Shown: in pieces, positions 24,721 to 35,008 of the stretch | Numbering within the stretch: position 1 is the stretch's first letter | Layout: the number at the start of each line of letters is the position of its first letter | Assembly (NCBI RefSeq): GCF_032452875.1 | Contig: NC_083870.1 | Span: 5,952,001 to 6,016,000, forward strand | Direction of reading: 5' to 3' | DNA length: 64,000 nucleotides | From: Bos javanicus | Lineage: Eukaryota > Chordata > Mammalia > Artiodactyla > Bovidae | Notes under the pieces: model-generated | What the model saw: only the letters and a program-made list of their open reading frames with translations | Told to the model about the DNA's origin: nothing | Databases searched by the model: none | Translations under genes and position numbers: made by a program

Positions 24721-24996
24721 TGAGATTCTACAGATATTGCTTTTTTGTACATCTTCAGTTGATGCCCTGATGATTTAACAATAATAGTAAAGAAAGATTA
24801 AGAAAAATAATATTCCTACTAGAAATACCTAATTTGCTTAAAGCTCAACTGCTTTATTTCAACTGTTTTCAATCTCAGTGCATTTTTCTAATTTGGAAGT
24901 CCTTACTGAGAAGAGAACAGTATCTGTGAAGACTTTGTTATTTCTTATTGTAGTCTCTGAAGACAAGCCTGTAAATCTGTGAATAACAAGTTATTT

Positions 24997-25060
24997 CTTT
25001 CTGTCTCCGGCCGCCGCACCAAGAGGAGTCGCCGCCATGTCCGCGCATCTGCGGACATGG
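24997..25060 (+). pseudogene. RPL28-like 5' mRNA fragment ending in a fold-back hairpin
   Basis: A GC-rich island in an AT-rich intron. It resembles the end of a ribosomal-protein 5' UTR followed by ATGTCCGCGCATCTGC (25037-25052), translating to MSAHL, the start of ribosomal protein L28. The match then stops. CCATGTCCGC (25035-25044) and GCGGACATGG (25051-25060) form a perfect 10-bp stem with a six-base loop. Outside it, ACAAGTTATT (24986-24995) and AATAACTTGT (25065-25074) are also perfect inverted repeats. The RPL28 identity rests on five codons plus UTR resemblance. Confidence 0.5.
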
Positions 25061-25290
25061 AATCAATAACTTGTGTCATCTAGGTCTTCAGTAATAGTTT
25101 TCATCTTAGTAAAGCCATCAATATAAATCATAACTACACCTAAGATTCCTTTGTAAATGACATTAACTTTAAATAAGCCTTTGATTTTGCTAAAAATAAA
25201 GTGAAGAACTTCCTATCCTGAAAACCAATATTCAATGTGAGCAGGAGAAATGCAGCAAAAGAACACAATTTTGCTTCATCTTAAACCCAC

Positions 25291-25365
25291 CATGTAAAAA
25301 TGCTCCAGTCGGATCCCATATACAATCTGTAAAGCTCTCATGTAGATCATATGCAAGACTTCAGG
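25291..25365 (-). CDS. NUF2: NUF2 exon 3, residues 42-66
   Basis: The acceptor TTACAG ends at 25366 behind a pyrimidine-rich tract. The peptide begins PEVLHMIYMR and ends EHFYM, 25 residues matching the family. The donor after ATG is GTGGGT (GT at 25290-25289). The exon is 75 nt, phase 0 on both sides, so skipping it would keep the frame but remove part of the calponin-homology-type domain. Confidence 0.96.
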
Positions 25366-25477
25366 CTGTAACAGAAAAATGCCTTTTAACACTCTGCTGT
25401 ACCACTATCACCATTACTGTAGTTAACGGATAAAAACAGTGACAACATTACTCCATCTCCCTTGAAATATTTTTTTT

Positions 25478-25730
25478 TTGCCACTTTATTTTTTAATTGA
25501 AGGATAATTGCTTTATAGAATTTTGCTGTTTTCTGTCAAACATCAACAAGAATCAGCCATAGGTACGCCTGTGTGCCCTCCCTCCTGAGCCTCCCTCCCC
25601 GTCCTACCCCTCTAGATCGTTAGAGCTTCTGTTTGAGTTCCCTGAGTCATACAGCAAATTCCCGCTGGCTATCTATTTTACATATGGTATTGTAAGTTTC
25701 CATGTTACTCTCTCCATACATCTCATCCTT
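25478..25730 (-). mobile_element. Older bovine-type L1 3' tail, minus strand
   Basis: Reversed L1 3' end starting with a T-run and TTAATTGAAGGATAATTGCT, through ATACAGCAAATTCCCGCTGG. Sense relative to NUF2, intron 2. Confidence 0.75.
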
Positions 25731-25951
25731 AATTTTTACATGTTTTAAAACACCTTATATACTCATCAGTTTGCTCATATGTGCTAAGTCATATGTGCTG
25801 GTCAATAAGATCAGTTGTTTAGGCTAATACACAGAATGATAACAAGAATATTCAAATCCAATCCAGGCAATCTATCCACATTAGGGAATGGAAGAACAGG
25901 TTAGTCTTTCAAAACATGTCATCAAACATACGACAAAAATAATGAGGGCGT

Positions 25952-25954
<3 letters not shown>

Positions 25955-25983
<29 letters not shown>

Positions 25984-26320
25984 TCTAATTTTATTTTATT
26001 TTTAAATTTTACATAATTGTATTAGTTTTGCCAAATATCAAAATGAATCCATCACAGGTATACATGTACTCCCCATCCTGAACCCTCCTCCCTCCTCCCT
26101 CCCCATACCATCCCTCTGGGTCATCCCAGTGCACTAGCCCCAAGCATACAGTATCATGCATCGAACCTGGACTGGCAACTCGTTTCTTACATGATATTTT
26201 ACATGTTTCAATGCCATTCTCCCAAATCTTCCCACCCTCTCCCTCTCCCACAGAGTCCAAAAGACTGTTCTATACATCAGTGTCTCTTTTGCTGTCTCGT
26301 ACACCGGGTTATTGTTTTGT
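25955..26320 (-). mobile_element. Young L1 3' tail with (TTTTG)n tail, minus strand
   Basis: Reversed bovine L1 3' end (TTGTATTAGTTTTGCCAAAT through CTCTTTTGCTGTCTCGTACA). The 3' tail is a (TTTTG)n repeat at about 25956-25984 on the plus strand. TSD unclear. Sense relative to NUF2. Confidence 0.88.
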
Positions 26321-26898
26321 TTTTAAAAAGAACATGGGAAACCTTGGTTGATGCCTCAGATGTTAATTAAGATGTTTAGTTGTTTAAGGGACTACTATGA
26401 TTCAGGAGGTATACATTTAATAGGATAGTATGGGATTTTTAACTTTCATCTTCTAAATCAGCAATTCCCAAATACTGGCCTATAGAACCTTTTCTCATCC
26501 ATATACAAACAAGTTTGTTTATTCTGAGATTATTCCTTCCATTTTAAAGGATTACAGAGTCATCAAGATCAAAAAGTTTAAGTTCTACATCATTAAACCA
26601 GGTTTTATTATGTTATCACTTCAAGATGAACACAGGAAAATGGAAGGAGACTTTGGGATTTTCTGTGACACATGAATAGTTCATTTTTGCATTTAACAAC
26701 TAAAGACATAAAAAAAACACTACCTGTCAAAACAAGTCAATTCCCCGTTGGAGCATAATGCAAGAAAATTAATCTGTAAGCTTCCCAAGAAGATTGCTTC
26801 TAAGCACTTTTTGTGATTGGAAACCACCTGGAGCAAGTTCCTTCAAGCTTTACCAATAAATGATACCCTCAGACCACTACTCCAATAATAAAAAGTTT

Positions 26899-26974
26899 CA
26901 GTTCAGTTCAGTCGCTCAGTCGTGTCCGACTCTTTGCGACCCCATGAATCGCAGTACGCCAGGCCTCCCTGTCC
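26899..26974 (-). mobile_element. Very short BovB 3' end, minus strand
   Basis: Only 76 bases of the reversed BovB 3' terminus (CAGTTCAGTTCAGTCGCTCA through CCTGTCC). Perfect 14-base TSD ATAATAAAAAGTTT at 26885-26898 and 26975-26988. Intron 2. Confidence 0.92.
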
Positions 26975-27246
26975 ATAATAAAAAGTTTAATATACTGTAA
27001 TACATCTATGGTTTAGAAGCTTTTTTTGGAAGAAAACAACTGCATTAAAGACTTGAATTCCTAATGGGAATGCAGAAGTTGCCCCACATAAAAACAGTGT
27101 TATTTTAAAATAACTCCAGTTGAGAGATTTTCTCTGGATTAAAGTTACTAGCCTATATCAAACAGTGATACACATGCCTTTCCCCACACATTACAGACCT
27201 CATGTGGCCTGTATACTAACCACATGCAAAAAGAACCACGTTTTAC

Positions 27247-27381
27247 CTTGGGATTTGGAGAAAGATCATTCTTGGAGAGGTTTTTACCATCGGCTCCTGT
27301 TAAGATTTTGTTTCGAATATGAACCACAACTTCAGCTGCATTATATCTGGGAAAAGACAAAGTTTCCATCTTGGGAGTCCC
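27247..27381 (-). CDS. NUF2: NUF2 exon 2, start codon and residues 1-41
   Basis: The acceptor AG is at 27383-27382, followed by 12 untranslated bases and ATG at 27369-27367. The peptide begins METLSFPRYN and ends SPNPK, matching the N-terminus of mammalian Nuf2. Donor AAG|GTAAAA has GT at 27246-27245. Phase 0 at the 3' end. It encodes the start of the calponin-homology-type domain that, together with that of NDC80, lies against the microtubule. The ATG is chosen because the conserved family sequence starts there. An in-frame upstream ATG lies beyond the acceptor, in the intron. Confidence 0.97.
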
Positions 27382-27561
27382 CTGTTGGTTTGAAGGAATT
27401 AAAAACAAAGGTCAGAAACATGGCACAACCAGCAGTTCTCACCAACTGGAAGCTGACAAATGTAAGGACAAAATTAACAAGCCAGGGTTGAGCTGTATGT
27501 ATGGTGGTGCTATCATCAAACCGTCACACATCCTAGTAAGGTGACATTAAAAACAAATATA

Positions 27562-27606
27562 AACACATGCACACACACACCACACACACACACACACACG
27601 TATATA
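27562..27606. repeat. (CA)n microsatellite
   Basis: Interrupted CA dinucleotide run, followed by TATATA. Intron 1. Confidence 0.85.
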
Positions 27607-27984
27607 TTCTAAAACAGCTTTTATTCTAAAGCAACACAGTCATTTTCTAATTTAACTAATACTGTTTTCTTTTTCATGGGAAAGAGGACTTAGGTTGAAC
27701 ACACAGATAAGAAACTATGTTTTTTGGGTTGTTTTTTTTTTTAAAAGTTTGGGAGGCAGAGTTCAATAAGATCCTGAGAATTAATCTTCAAAGTAAAATA
27801 TATAGGTAGGACTATCAGCAGAATCTATACACAAACAACAGCAACATAGGGTAAATAAATAATAAGCTGTACTGTACTCTGATTTGACATTCTATTTAAT
27901 GACACACAGTGAGATGATTAATAAGGTTTAAGATGTAAGCAGGACCAGAGAGAAAAAAACAGAGTACGAATAGAATAGCTGTAA

Positions 27985-28198
27985 GTGAGTAAAAGTCATC
28001 AGTCATGTCATCATCACTCTTTGCAACACCATGGATTGTAGTCCACCAGGCTCCTCTGACCATGGAATTCTCCAGGCAAGAATACTGAAGTGGCTTGCCA
28101 TTCCCTTCTCCAGGGGATCTTCCTGACCCAGGGATTGAACACAGGTCACCTGCACTGCAGGTAGATTCTTTACCATCTGAGCCACCAGGGAAGCCCAT
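27985..28198 (-). mobile_element. Bov-tA SINE, minus strand
   Basis: Ends with reversed head GAGCCACCAGGGAAGCC. Perfect TSD GAATAGCTGTAA at 27973-27984 and 28199-28210. Intron 1. Confidence 0.92.
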
Positions 28199-28210
28199 GA
28201 ATAGCTGTAA

Positions 28211-29179
28211 CTGGCAGGAATTCCAATCACCAGAGTGAGAACTTGAAAAACAAAATAACAAAAAAACCACTCCCTACAATGTCCTTCAATAGTGAAATAT
28301 TCACACTTGTGTCCTCCTAGAGCAGTTGTTCTCACAGTTTTGGAGACAGTTTTGGTTGTCAGCACTAGACTGAGGATGCTACTGGAATCTAGTGGGTAGC
28401 AACCCCAGCATGCTGCTAAACACCCTGAAAGGTGATTGACAAATAACTTCCCAGTTCTGCTTAAAAATTTAAAACATCACAGAATTCACTCTCAAAGCAA
28501 CTTTTTGTCCACCTTAGTATGGCTCTAATAATCAGATAACTCTTTCTAATACTATACAGAAATCTGTTTGTTATAACTCATCTTCTGGTCCTACTTCCTG
28601 TCACTACAACTAAATAGAATTTATTAATCCTTGGTCACATGACTTCACTTTCAAAAATGTGAAGAAAGTTATCATCTCTCTCTACTTAGTCCTCTCTGAT
28701 CTAAAGTAAGTATAGTTTAAGAATACCCACTCCATTTATGACTGTTTTAGAAACTATCATTCTGCTCACTTTCCTCTAAAACTATTTCATGAGTGTCTTC
28801 TTAAAATGTAACGCTCAAACTGAACATAATATTCCAGATATGGTCTGATTACGGTGGAATATCAATACAGTTGGCAACAGTCACTGCTGATCTAATGCTA
28901 CTATAACACATACTGACAAACATGTGTGTGTGTGTGTGCGTCTGACTCTAAGTCCCAGAACTTTTTCAATGTAGCCCACTTCTCCATGACTTCTTACATG
29001 ACTTTGTAGTCCACAAGCCAGGACTTCTCCATGCTCTTTTTACATAACTGATTATTTGAACCTTAAGAATTTGTATTTCCTATGATTGAATTTCCCATTA
29101 TTCCTATTTCATACTATTGAATTTCATAATTTGCATTTACTATTATTGAATTTCATAATTCCAGACTTTCCTTCTATCA
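28211..29179 (-). other. NUF2 intron 1, middle part
   Basis: An old interspersed repeat of uncertain family (CR1/L3- or L2-like wording near 28790-28870), a GT microsatellite at about 28923-28940, and AT-rich sequence. No gene recognised. Confidence 0.4.
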
Positions 29180-29590
29180 GTTCAGTTCAGTTGCTCAGTC
29201 ATGTCCAACTCTTTGCAACCCCATGAATTGCAGCATGCCAGGCCTCCCTGTCCATCACCAACTCCAGGAGATCACCCAAACTCATGTGCATCGAGTCAGT
29301 GATGCCATCCAACCATCTCATCCTCTGTCATCCCCTTCTCCTCCTGCCCCCAATCCCTCCTAGCATCAGAGTCTTTTCCAATGAGTTAACCCTTTGCATG
29401 AGGTGGCCAAAGTATTGGAGTTTCAGCCTCACTATCAGTCCTTCCAATGAACACCCAGGACTGATCTCCTTTAGGATGGACTGGTTGGATCTCCTTGCAG
29501 TCCAAGGGACTCTCAAGAGTCTTCTCCAACACCACAGTTCAAAAGCATCAATTCTTCAGCGCTCAGCTTTCTTCACAGTCCAACTCTTAC
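29180..29590 (-). mobile_element. BovB LINE 3' fragment, minus strand
   Basis: Reversed BovB 3' end from CAGTTCAGTTCAGTTGCTCA through CTCAGCTTTCTTCACAGTCC. Truncated near 29590. Intron 1. TSD not clear. Confidence 0.88.
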
Positions 29591-30219
29591 TGTCAGAATC
29601 TTTTTGTATCCAGATTCTGACACCTCACATGTTATATGTCCCTTTTACCATTAATATGCATTCTGTATTTTCATCTAAGTCATAGATTTAAACATCATTG
29701 CCAAAAGACTGCAGAAAAAGTCATTTTTCCAAAACAAACTATTAATATATATGGATCAGAGATTATTCCAATAGAGAAAGAGGTGCAAAATACAATATCT
29801 TCATAATTATTATCACACATCTCTCCCTTCTAAAGTCTTGAGCACTTTGCTATCAGGTTAATCTGCATAGAACAACAAATGCATCAAGTAACATCTTTAC
29901 AAAAATAATTACTTGCCCTACCCATCACATCAAATTCAAATGTTTCTGCTTGGCTTTTAAAAACTTCCACAATTTAATAACCTAATCAATTTTCTGTTAC
30001 AAGTTAGTCTCCTCCAGGACATTTCCCAAACTTCCAATGTTTCCCTTTGAAACCACCTCTCCTATCTAACTTCTTTCTTTGATAGTACAATTTCAGTTCC
30101 AATTTATTCACGAGTGTGTGGAGAGAAGGAGGGAGAATGGAACAGAGAGGAGAGGGAGAGAAAAAGACAGGTGGAGAAGCCTTCCAATCCAGTTTGAGCT
30201 CTCTGGTGAGATAAAGTAT

Positions 30220-30475
30220 GCTAAGTCACTTCAGTCGTGTCCGACTCTGTGCGTCCCCGTAGACGGCAGCCCACCAGGCTCCCCAGTCCCTGGGATTCTC
30301 CAGGCAAGAACACTGGAGTGGGTTGCCATTTCCCTCTCCAATGCATGAAAGTGAAAAGTGAAGTCGCTCAGTCATGTCCGACCCTCAGCAACCCCATGGA
30401 CTGCAGCCTTCCAGGCTCCTCCATCCATGGGATTTTCCAGGCAAGAGTACTGGAGTGGGGTGCCACTGCCTCTCC
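30220..30475 (-). mobile_element. BOV-A2 SINE, minus strand
   Basis: Reversed dimeric BOV-A2, from GCTAAGTCACTTCAGTCGTG to CACTGCCTCTCC. Flanking GAGATAAAGTAT (30208-30219) and GAGATAAAATAT (30476-30487) form a TSD with one mismatch. Confidence 0.9.
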
Positions 30476-31253
30476 GAGATAAAATATACAAATGACCTAT
30501 TATGTAAAGTAGCAGGCCATTTACTGCTAATCACCTCTCGGTGTCCCATTATCTGCAACACCACAACCAGCGCACAGTAGGTTCATTTTTCTAAAATAAA
30601 CTAGATCGTGGAAATCAAAACCCCAGGGAACCGCTGCTAAACAAAGAGAAAAGAGTCCCAACCTCAAAAAATTAAGTTTTCGGAAGTTATTCAGGGAAAA
30701 ATGATCGTGCCATGCACGCAAAGCGTTATATATACACCGCCCTCTTCCTCTGACTTTTGGATTAAGCATGATATTTCTAATATCACACCACAGCTTGGTC
30801 CAGTGGATCGCAAACAACACGACCTGGCGACTGAACAACAAAAACAACATGATATTTTAGCCTTTCGATTTTTGATTTCGACTTTGGTTAAGCGATGTTT
30901 GAGTAACGGAGATTTATGACAGCATCTGGAACCCCATTATCTTCTAAATAAATCGGTTAAAAATATAGAAATACAACCTTCAATTGACCAGCTGGACCTC
31001 AAGTTTCTTCTCGAGTAATCTTTGCTGTACCAGACGGCAGACAGTCGTTTCGTAGGAAATGAGTTCAGATTGTTTTGGGGACTAAAATGTACCCAAACGA
31101 CCTATGCGCTCACCCGCACCACCCAAAGGCGGGCTTCTGCAGCCTCCTCCCCAGCGACGCGTGTAACGAAAACACTGTCAGGCCCGTGGCTCCAGAGCGA
31201 GAGAGCACACAGTGTCTCCCGGACTCCGTCCACGCGTGTCTCTTTGCTCTCAC

Positions 31254-31340
31254 CTACCGCAGCAGCCGCCCGCAGGACGGCGGCGAGTCCGTGGAGCAGC
31301 TACACGCGAAATCAAAAGTCAGCAAACATCGACCGTTGTC
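31254..31340 (-). other. NUF2: NUF2 exon 1, non-coding (5' UTR), approximate
   Basis: The start codon lies in the exon at 27381-27247, which is preceded by a good acceptor, so an upstream untranslated exon is required. On the minus strand the sequence TAG|GTGAGAGC gives a plausible donor with GT at 31253-31252. It lies in GC-rich DNA just downstream of the CDE/CHR element. The 5' limit is a guess based on CHR elements usually lying close to the start site. An alternative donor is GCG|GTAGGT, three bases earlier in the transcript. Confidence 0.5.
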
Positions 31341-31344
31341 AATT

Positions 31345-31359
31345 TTCAAACCAGCCGCC
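31345..31359 (-). promoter_or_regulatory. CDE/CHR cell-cycle element
   Basis: The minus strand reads GGCGGCTGGTTTGAA: a CDE (GGCGG, 31359-31355), a four-base spacer and a CHR (TTTGAA, 31350-31345). This spacing is the classic CDE/CHR arrangement, bound by DREAM/MuvB for repression in G0/G1 and activation in G2/M. NUF2 is a mitotic gene, which fits. Confidence 0.75.
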
Positions 31360-31392
31360 TCCTCCTGGAAGTCCCTCCCCGTTCCGCCACGC

Positions 31393-31402
31393 CCACTTCC
31401 TG
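31393..31402 (-). promoter_or_regulatory. ETS-like site
   Basis: The minus strand reads GCAGGAAGTG, containing the ETS core GGAA in a favourable context. It lies directly upstream of a GC-box-like GGGCGTGG, between the E2F site and the CDE/CHR module. Motif recognition only. Confidence 0.4.
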
Positions 31403-31450
31403 CGCTCCGACCGCGCTGGGTACCGGCTGGGCTCAATATGCTTAGAACGG

Positions 31451-31458
31451 TTTGGCGC
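31451..31458 (+). promoter_or_regulatory. E2F consensus site
   Basis: TTTGGCGC is an exact match to the E2F consensus TTTSGCGC, about 100 bases upstream of the CDE/CHR as read from NUF2. A weaker E2F-like TTTCGCGG lies around 31503-31510. Confidence 0.55.
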
Positions 31459-31813
31459 TGGAGTTGCGAGAGAGAACGCTGGGCTGTAGGCGGAACTATT
31501 TTTTTCGCGGAGTTGACGTCCAGTCGGAATTGGATTCTGCAGGAAGTGGCAGAGCCGCGGTTTGGGGAAGTAACCCGGCGTTGCCGCGGAATTCCCGAGG
31601 TCAGTGGATGTGTTTGGCTTTAGAGATGAAGAGTGAAAGTGAATAGAGGGTTTCTGGAGACTTAAGCTAAGCTCCGGGTAACAAATAAAGGAGCACGTGG
31701 GGCTGTCAATGGGGCAAAGTAAGTCATAGAGACTCAGAGTGGTAATAATGCTGATGTTTTTTGAACAGAGCCCCCGGGTTCTGTGCTGGATGCTTACAGG
31801 TATTATCTCTTTT

Positions 31814-32854
31814 CAGTTCAGTCGCTCAGTCATGTCTCTTTGCGACCCCATGGACTGCAGCACGCCAGGCTTCCCTGTCCATCACTAACTCCCCGAGCTT
31901 GCTGAAACTCATGTCCATTGAGTCGGTGATGCCATCCAACCGTCCCACCCTCTGTCGTCCTCTTCGGCCTTCAGTCTTTCCCAGCATCAGGGTCTTTTGC
32001 AACGAGTCAGTCTCTTCGCCTCAGGTGGCCAAAGTATTGGAGTTTCAGCTTCAGCATCAGTCCTTCCAATGAACACCCAGGACTGATCTCCTTTAGGATG
32101 GACTGGTTGGATCTCCTTGCAGTCCAAGGGACTCTCAAGAGTCTTCTCCAACACCACAGTTAGAAAGCATCAATTCTTCGGCGCTCAGCTTTCTTTATAG
32201 TCCAACTCTCATATCCAACTGACTACTGGAAAAACCTTAGCTTTATTAGACAGACCTTTGTCAGAAAAGTAATGTCTCTGCGTTTTAATATATTGTCTAG
32301 GTTGGTCATAGCTTTTCTTCCAAGGAACAAGTTTCTTTTAATTTCATGGCTGCAGTCACCATCTCCAGTGATTTTGGAGCCTCCAAAAGTAAAAAGTCTG
32401 TCACTGTTTCCATTGTTTCCCCATCTATTTGCCATGAAGTGATGGGGCCGGATGCCATGATCTTCGTTTTTTTAATGTTGAGTTTTAAGCCAGCTTTTCA
32501 CTCTCTCCTCTTTCACTTTCATCAAGAGGCTTTTTAGTTCCTCTTCACTTTCTGCCATAAGGGTGGTGTTGTCTGCATATCTAAGATTAATGATATTTCT
32601 CCCGGCAATCCTGATTCCAGCTTGTGCTTCATCCAGCTCTGCATTTCACATGATGTACTCTGCATATAAGTTAAATAAACAGGGTGACAGTATACAGCCT
32701 TAATGTATTTCTTTCCCAATTTGGAACCAGTCTGTTCCATGTCCCGTTCTAACTGTTGCTTCCTGACTTGCATACAGATTTCTCAGGAGGCAGATAAGGT
32801 GGTCTGGTATTCCCATCTCTTAAAGAATTTTCCACAGTTTTTTGTGATCCACAA
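31814..32854 (-). mobile_element. BovB LINE fragment just beyond the NUF2 promoter, minus strand
   Basis: Reversed BovB covering the 3' end, C-terminal region and RT region back to TTGTGATCCACAA. Perfect 10-base TSD TATCTCTTTT at 31804-31813 and 32855-32864. Frames are broken. Its right end is about 1.5 kb from the NUF2 start and its left end about 0.45 kb from it. Confidence 0.92.
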
Positions 32855-32967
32855 TATCTCTTTTAGGATTCATTAAAAAGGGAAAAGGGACTAATAGATA
32901 CCATCATCAACTTAGGGATTAATTCGGGGAAATTATGCCACCGAAAGCTATGTGCAGAAGTTCGTGC

Positions 32968-33095
32968 ATGCATGCTAAGTCACTTCAGTTGTGTCCAACT
33001 CTTTGTGACCCTATGGACTATAGCCCACCAGGATCCTCTGTCCATGGGATTTTCCAGGCAAGAATAATGGAGTGGGTTGCTAGTTCCTACTCCCA
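32968..33095 (-). mobile_element. Bov-tA/BOV-A-type SINE fragment, minus strand
   Basis: Reversed BovB-like SINE tail (GCTAAGTCACTTCAGTTGTG through GTGGGTTGCTAGTTCCTACT). The head is missing. Confidence 0.8.
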
Positions 33096-33388
33096 TGTGG
33101 ATAGAATCCTGGTCTTCTGCCTCCCTTCTTTCATGCTGCCACAAAAGCCAGACACTGCCAATGCCTTCCATCTGTTCCCTGAACACACATGCACCTGAGT
33201 GAGTTGGATTCTTTAGTTGATGCCTGAACGAGGGGCAGGCACCTCATACCTAGTCACAAATCAAGGCCTTGCAGCAGAAGATGGGACGATAGGACGGCCT
33301 AGTTGTCCGGGAGAGTGGGGGACAACCATTTAGTTTCATTATGTATTGGGACACTGGAAGATGTAATAGAACTTGCATCTTATTGCAG

Positions 33389-33562
33389 GGTACAGTATTA
33401 ATTAGTGAGGGTGATGTACTGGTTGGGACGTCTGCACTGAATCAAGTGAAAAATAATGCTGGAAAGATTGTATTGACAATAGACACAAATTCTGGTACTT
33501 TGTTGTATGGGGGAGTAGAGGCTCTACCTATTAATACAGAAATTTATGCTAATTTGAAGTAA
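33389..33562 (+). other. Exon-like open segment of unknown nature
   Basis: A TATTGCAG acceptor-like site (AG at 33387-33388) opens a frame of 57 codons beginning GTVLISEGDV. It ends at TAA (33560-33562), followed by AATAAA at 33649-33654. I do not recognise the peptide. It could be chance; coding potential in such a short stretch cannot be judged by eye. Confidence 0.2.
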
Positions 33563-33845
33563 AAGTCCATTTCATATTCAGTAGTTTAGGGCTTTCTTTT
33601 CCCCTTTCTATGTCCATTTACTGATGTAATTCTCAAAAGTCTGAATCTAATAAAACTCAAAAGTTAGTTAGGAAATAGATTTTTTAAAAACATTGAGAGT
33701 CTGGAAAAAAGAGATCTTTCTCATTGGCACTTACCAAATCAAGCTGATTACTTGTGAATGCATGTGACTCCACTAGGCCATATCTTCTTAGAAACAGAGA
33801 AAAGGAATATAGACAGCAGTAATATAGATAGCAGAATATAGACAG

Positions 33846-34020
33846 CTTAGCTCTTGAGTCAGAAGAAGCTGGCTTTAAATCCCTCATTATACTGCTTACC
33901 AGCTATGTGGACTCAGGCAGCTTGTTTAACCTAACTAAACTGGTTTCTGCATCTTTAAAATAGCTATAATATCTGTTTTATAGGGTGTCATGAAGATTAG
34001 ATAGATTTATTCATGTATGA
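33846..34020 (+). mobile_element. MIR SINE, plus strand
   Basis: MIR landmarks in order: GCTTACCAGCTATGTGGACT, TTAACCTAACTAAACTGGTT and GTCATGAAGATTAGATAG. Diverged. Confidence 0.7.
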
Positions 34021-35008
34021 AGTATTTGGCAGAATAAGTATTAATGTTACCAGTTATTTTGACTATTATTATTTATACACTGTCTTAGTAAAATATCCTG
34101 CAAATGTTAAGTGTTCAACCATTGTTAAGAGTCCAGACAAGGAAAAGTGACCTATTTGTAAACCAAAAATAGAATGAACAATATGGAGAGAGAAAAATGA
34201 GGTGAAAGAGGAGCAGAATGACGGTATTTATAGGATAATAATTGTGTCTTTGAAGGATAATTTTACTGTAGATATGGCAGATTGATAGTTTATTAGAATT
34301 AAAGTTAAGAAAAAACTAATAGGTATTTATTCAGGTTGTCTTGATTATAAGGGTAGATCTAACTCTTCAACATTTAGTTGTCTGTTACTGGTCATTGTGG
34401 AGTAGAAGGCAGAACATCAGAAATACAGAAATCCCAACCTAGACTGTCTGGAGTTTTGTCATCATTCATAAAGACATTAACTACAGCAGAAAATTAGATT
34501 CCGTTACTCTTTATGGCTGCAACATCTTTTTCCCCTGCACCTGTGTACCCTCACATGGTCCATATCTGCTCTTATATTTCATTTTCCCTCTCAACCCTCC
34601 TGCCATTACCGCCCTTCCCAGCCTAGACCACATGATTTATCAATATCCAGAGACCCTGTGTTTCCTTGCCTCAGACCCCAGTGCCTGTCAAGACCTTAAT
34701 GCTGAGTCTGCCCCATAAATCTCCAGCTGAGCGCCTTGGAGGAAATAACACAAAGTGACATACAGCAGATTCTTGGTCTGCAGCTTCAGCTTACTCCAGG
34801 TCTTGACACTCCTTTATCATTTGTCAGCTCCCAGTCTTATAACTTTCAGTGATAGCTACTCCTCCTTCCTCAGCTTCAACTTCTTTTTTTATTAGAAGGT
34901 GACTAGAGTTGTCTAAAAGGTATTTTTCAAGCACTTAGCACACATTCACATGTGCCTGCCATTTTTATGCCAGTTCCTTTTTTAATTCATGTTCTTTTTC
35001 TATTATAG
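34021..35008. other. Intergenic or intronic DNA, nothing firm
   Basis: Mixed-composition sequence without a repeat family or gene I can name. Confidence 0.4.

Larger units (their letters stand above)
1..31340 (-). other. NUF2: NUF2 gene span (3' end runs off the left edge)
   Basis: Nuf2 pairs with NDC80/HEC1 and, with SPC24/SPC25, forms the NDC80 complex that holds spindle microtubules at the outer kinetochore in mitosis (established for the family). Twelve coding exons are visible on the minus strand. Their conceptual junctions stay in frame and give 420 codons closely matching mammalian Nuf2: an N-terminal calponin-homology-type domain (about residues 1-150) followed by a long coiled coil. 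Mammalian Nuf2 is 464 residues, so the missing 44 belong to a final exon beyond position 1; I saw no match to it in 1-1413. The upper limit is my estimate of the transcription start. Symmetric phase-0 exons are 3, 9, 10 and 11. Confidence 0.96.
31090..31620. promoter_or_regulatory. NUF2: CpG-rich NUF2 promoter, possibly bidirectional
   Basis: This is the only extended GC- and CpG-rich stretch in an otherwise AT-rich window. It lies exactly at the 5' end of NUF2 and contains cell-cycle elements (separate entries), a GC-box-like CCACGCCC at 31387-31394 and, on the minus strand, a single CCAAT at 31533-31529. It has no clear TATA box. In human, NUF2 and the long RGS5 isoforms start divergently close together, so activity in both directions is reasonable but unproven here. 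Confidence 0.8.

Noticed and set aside
29284..29685. 133-codon plus-strand open frame
   Set aside because: Antisense of a BovB 3' fragment that continues past the end of the element.
31075..31623. 182-codon plus-strand open frame across the NUF2 promoter
   Set aside because: GC-rich promoters have few stop codons. The peptide has no recognisable domain, and the frame crosses the promoter and NUF2 exon 1 on the opposite strand.
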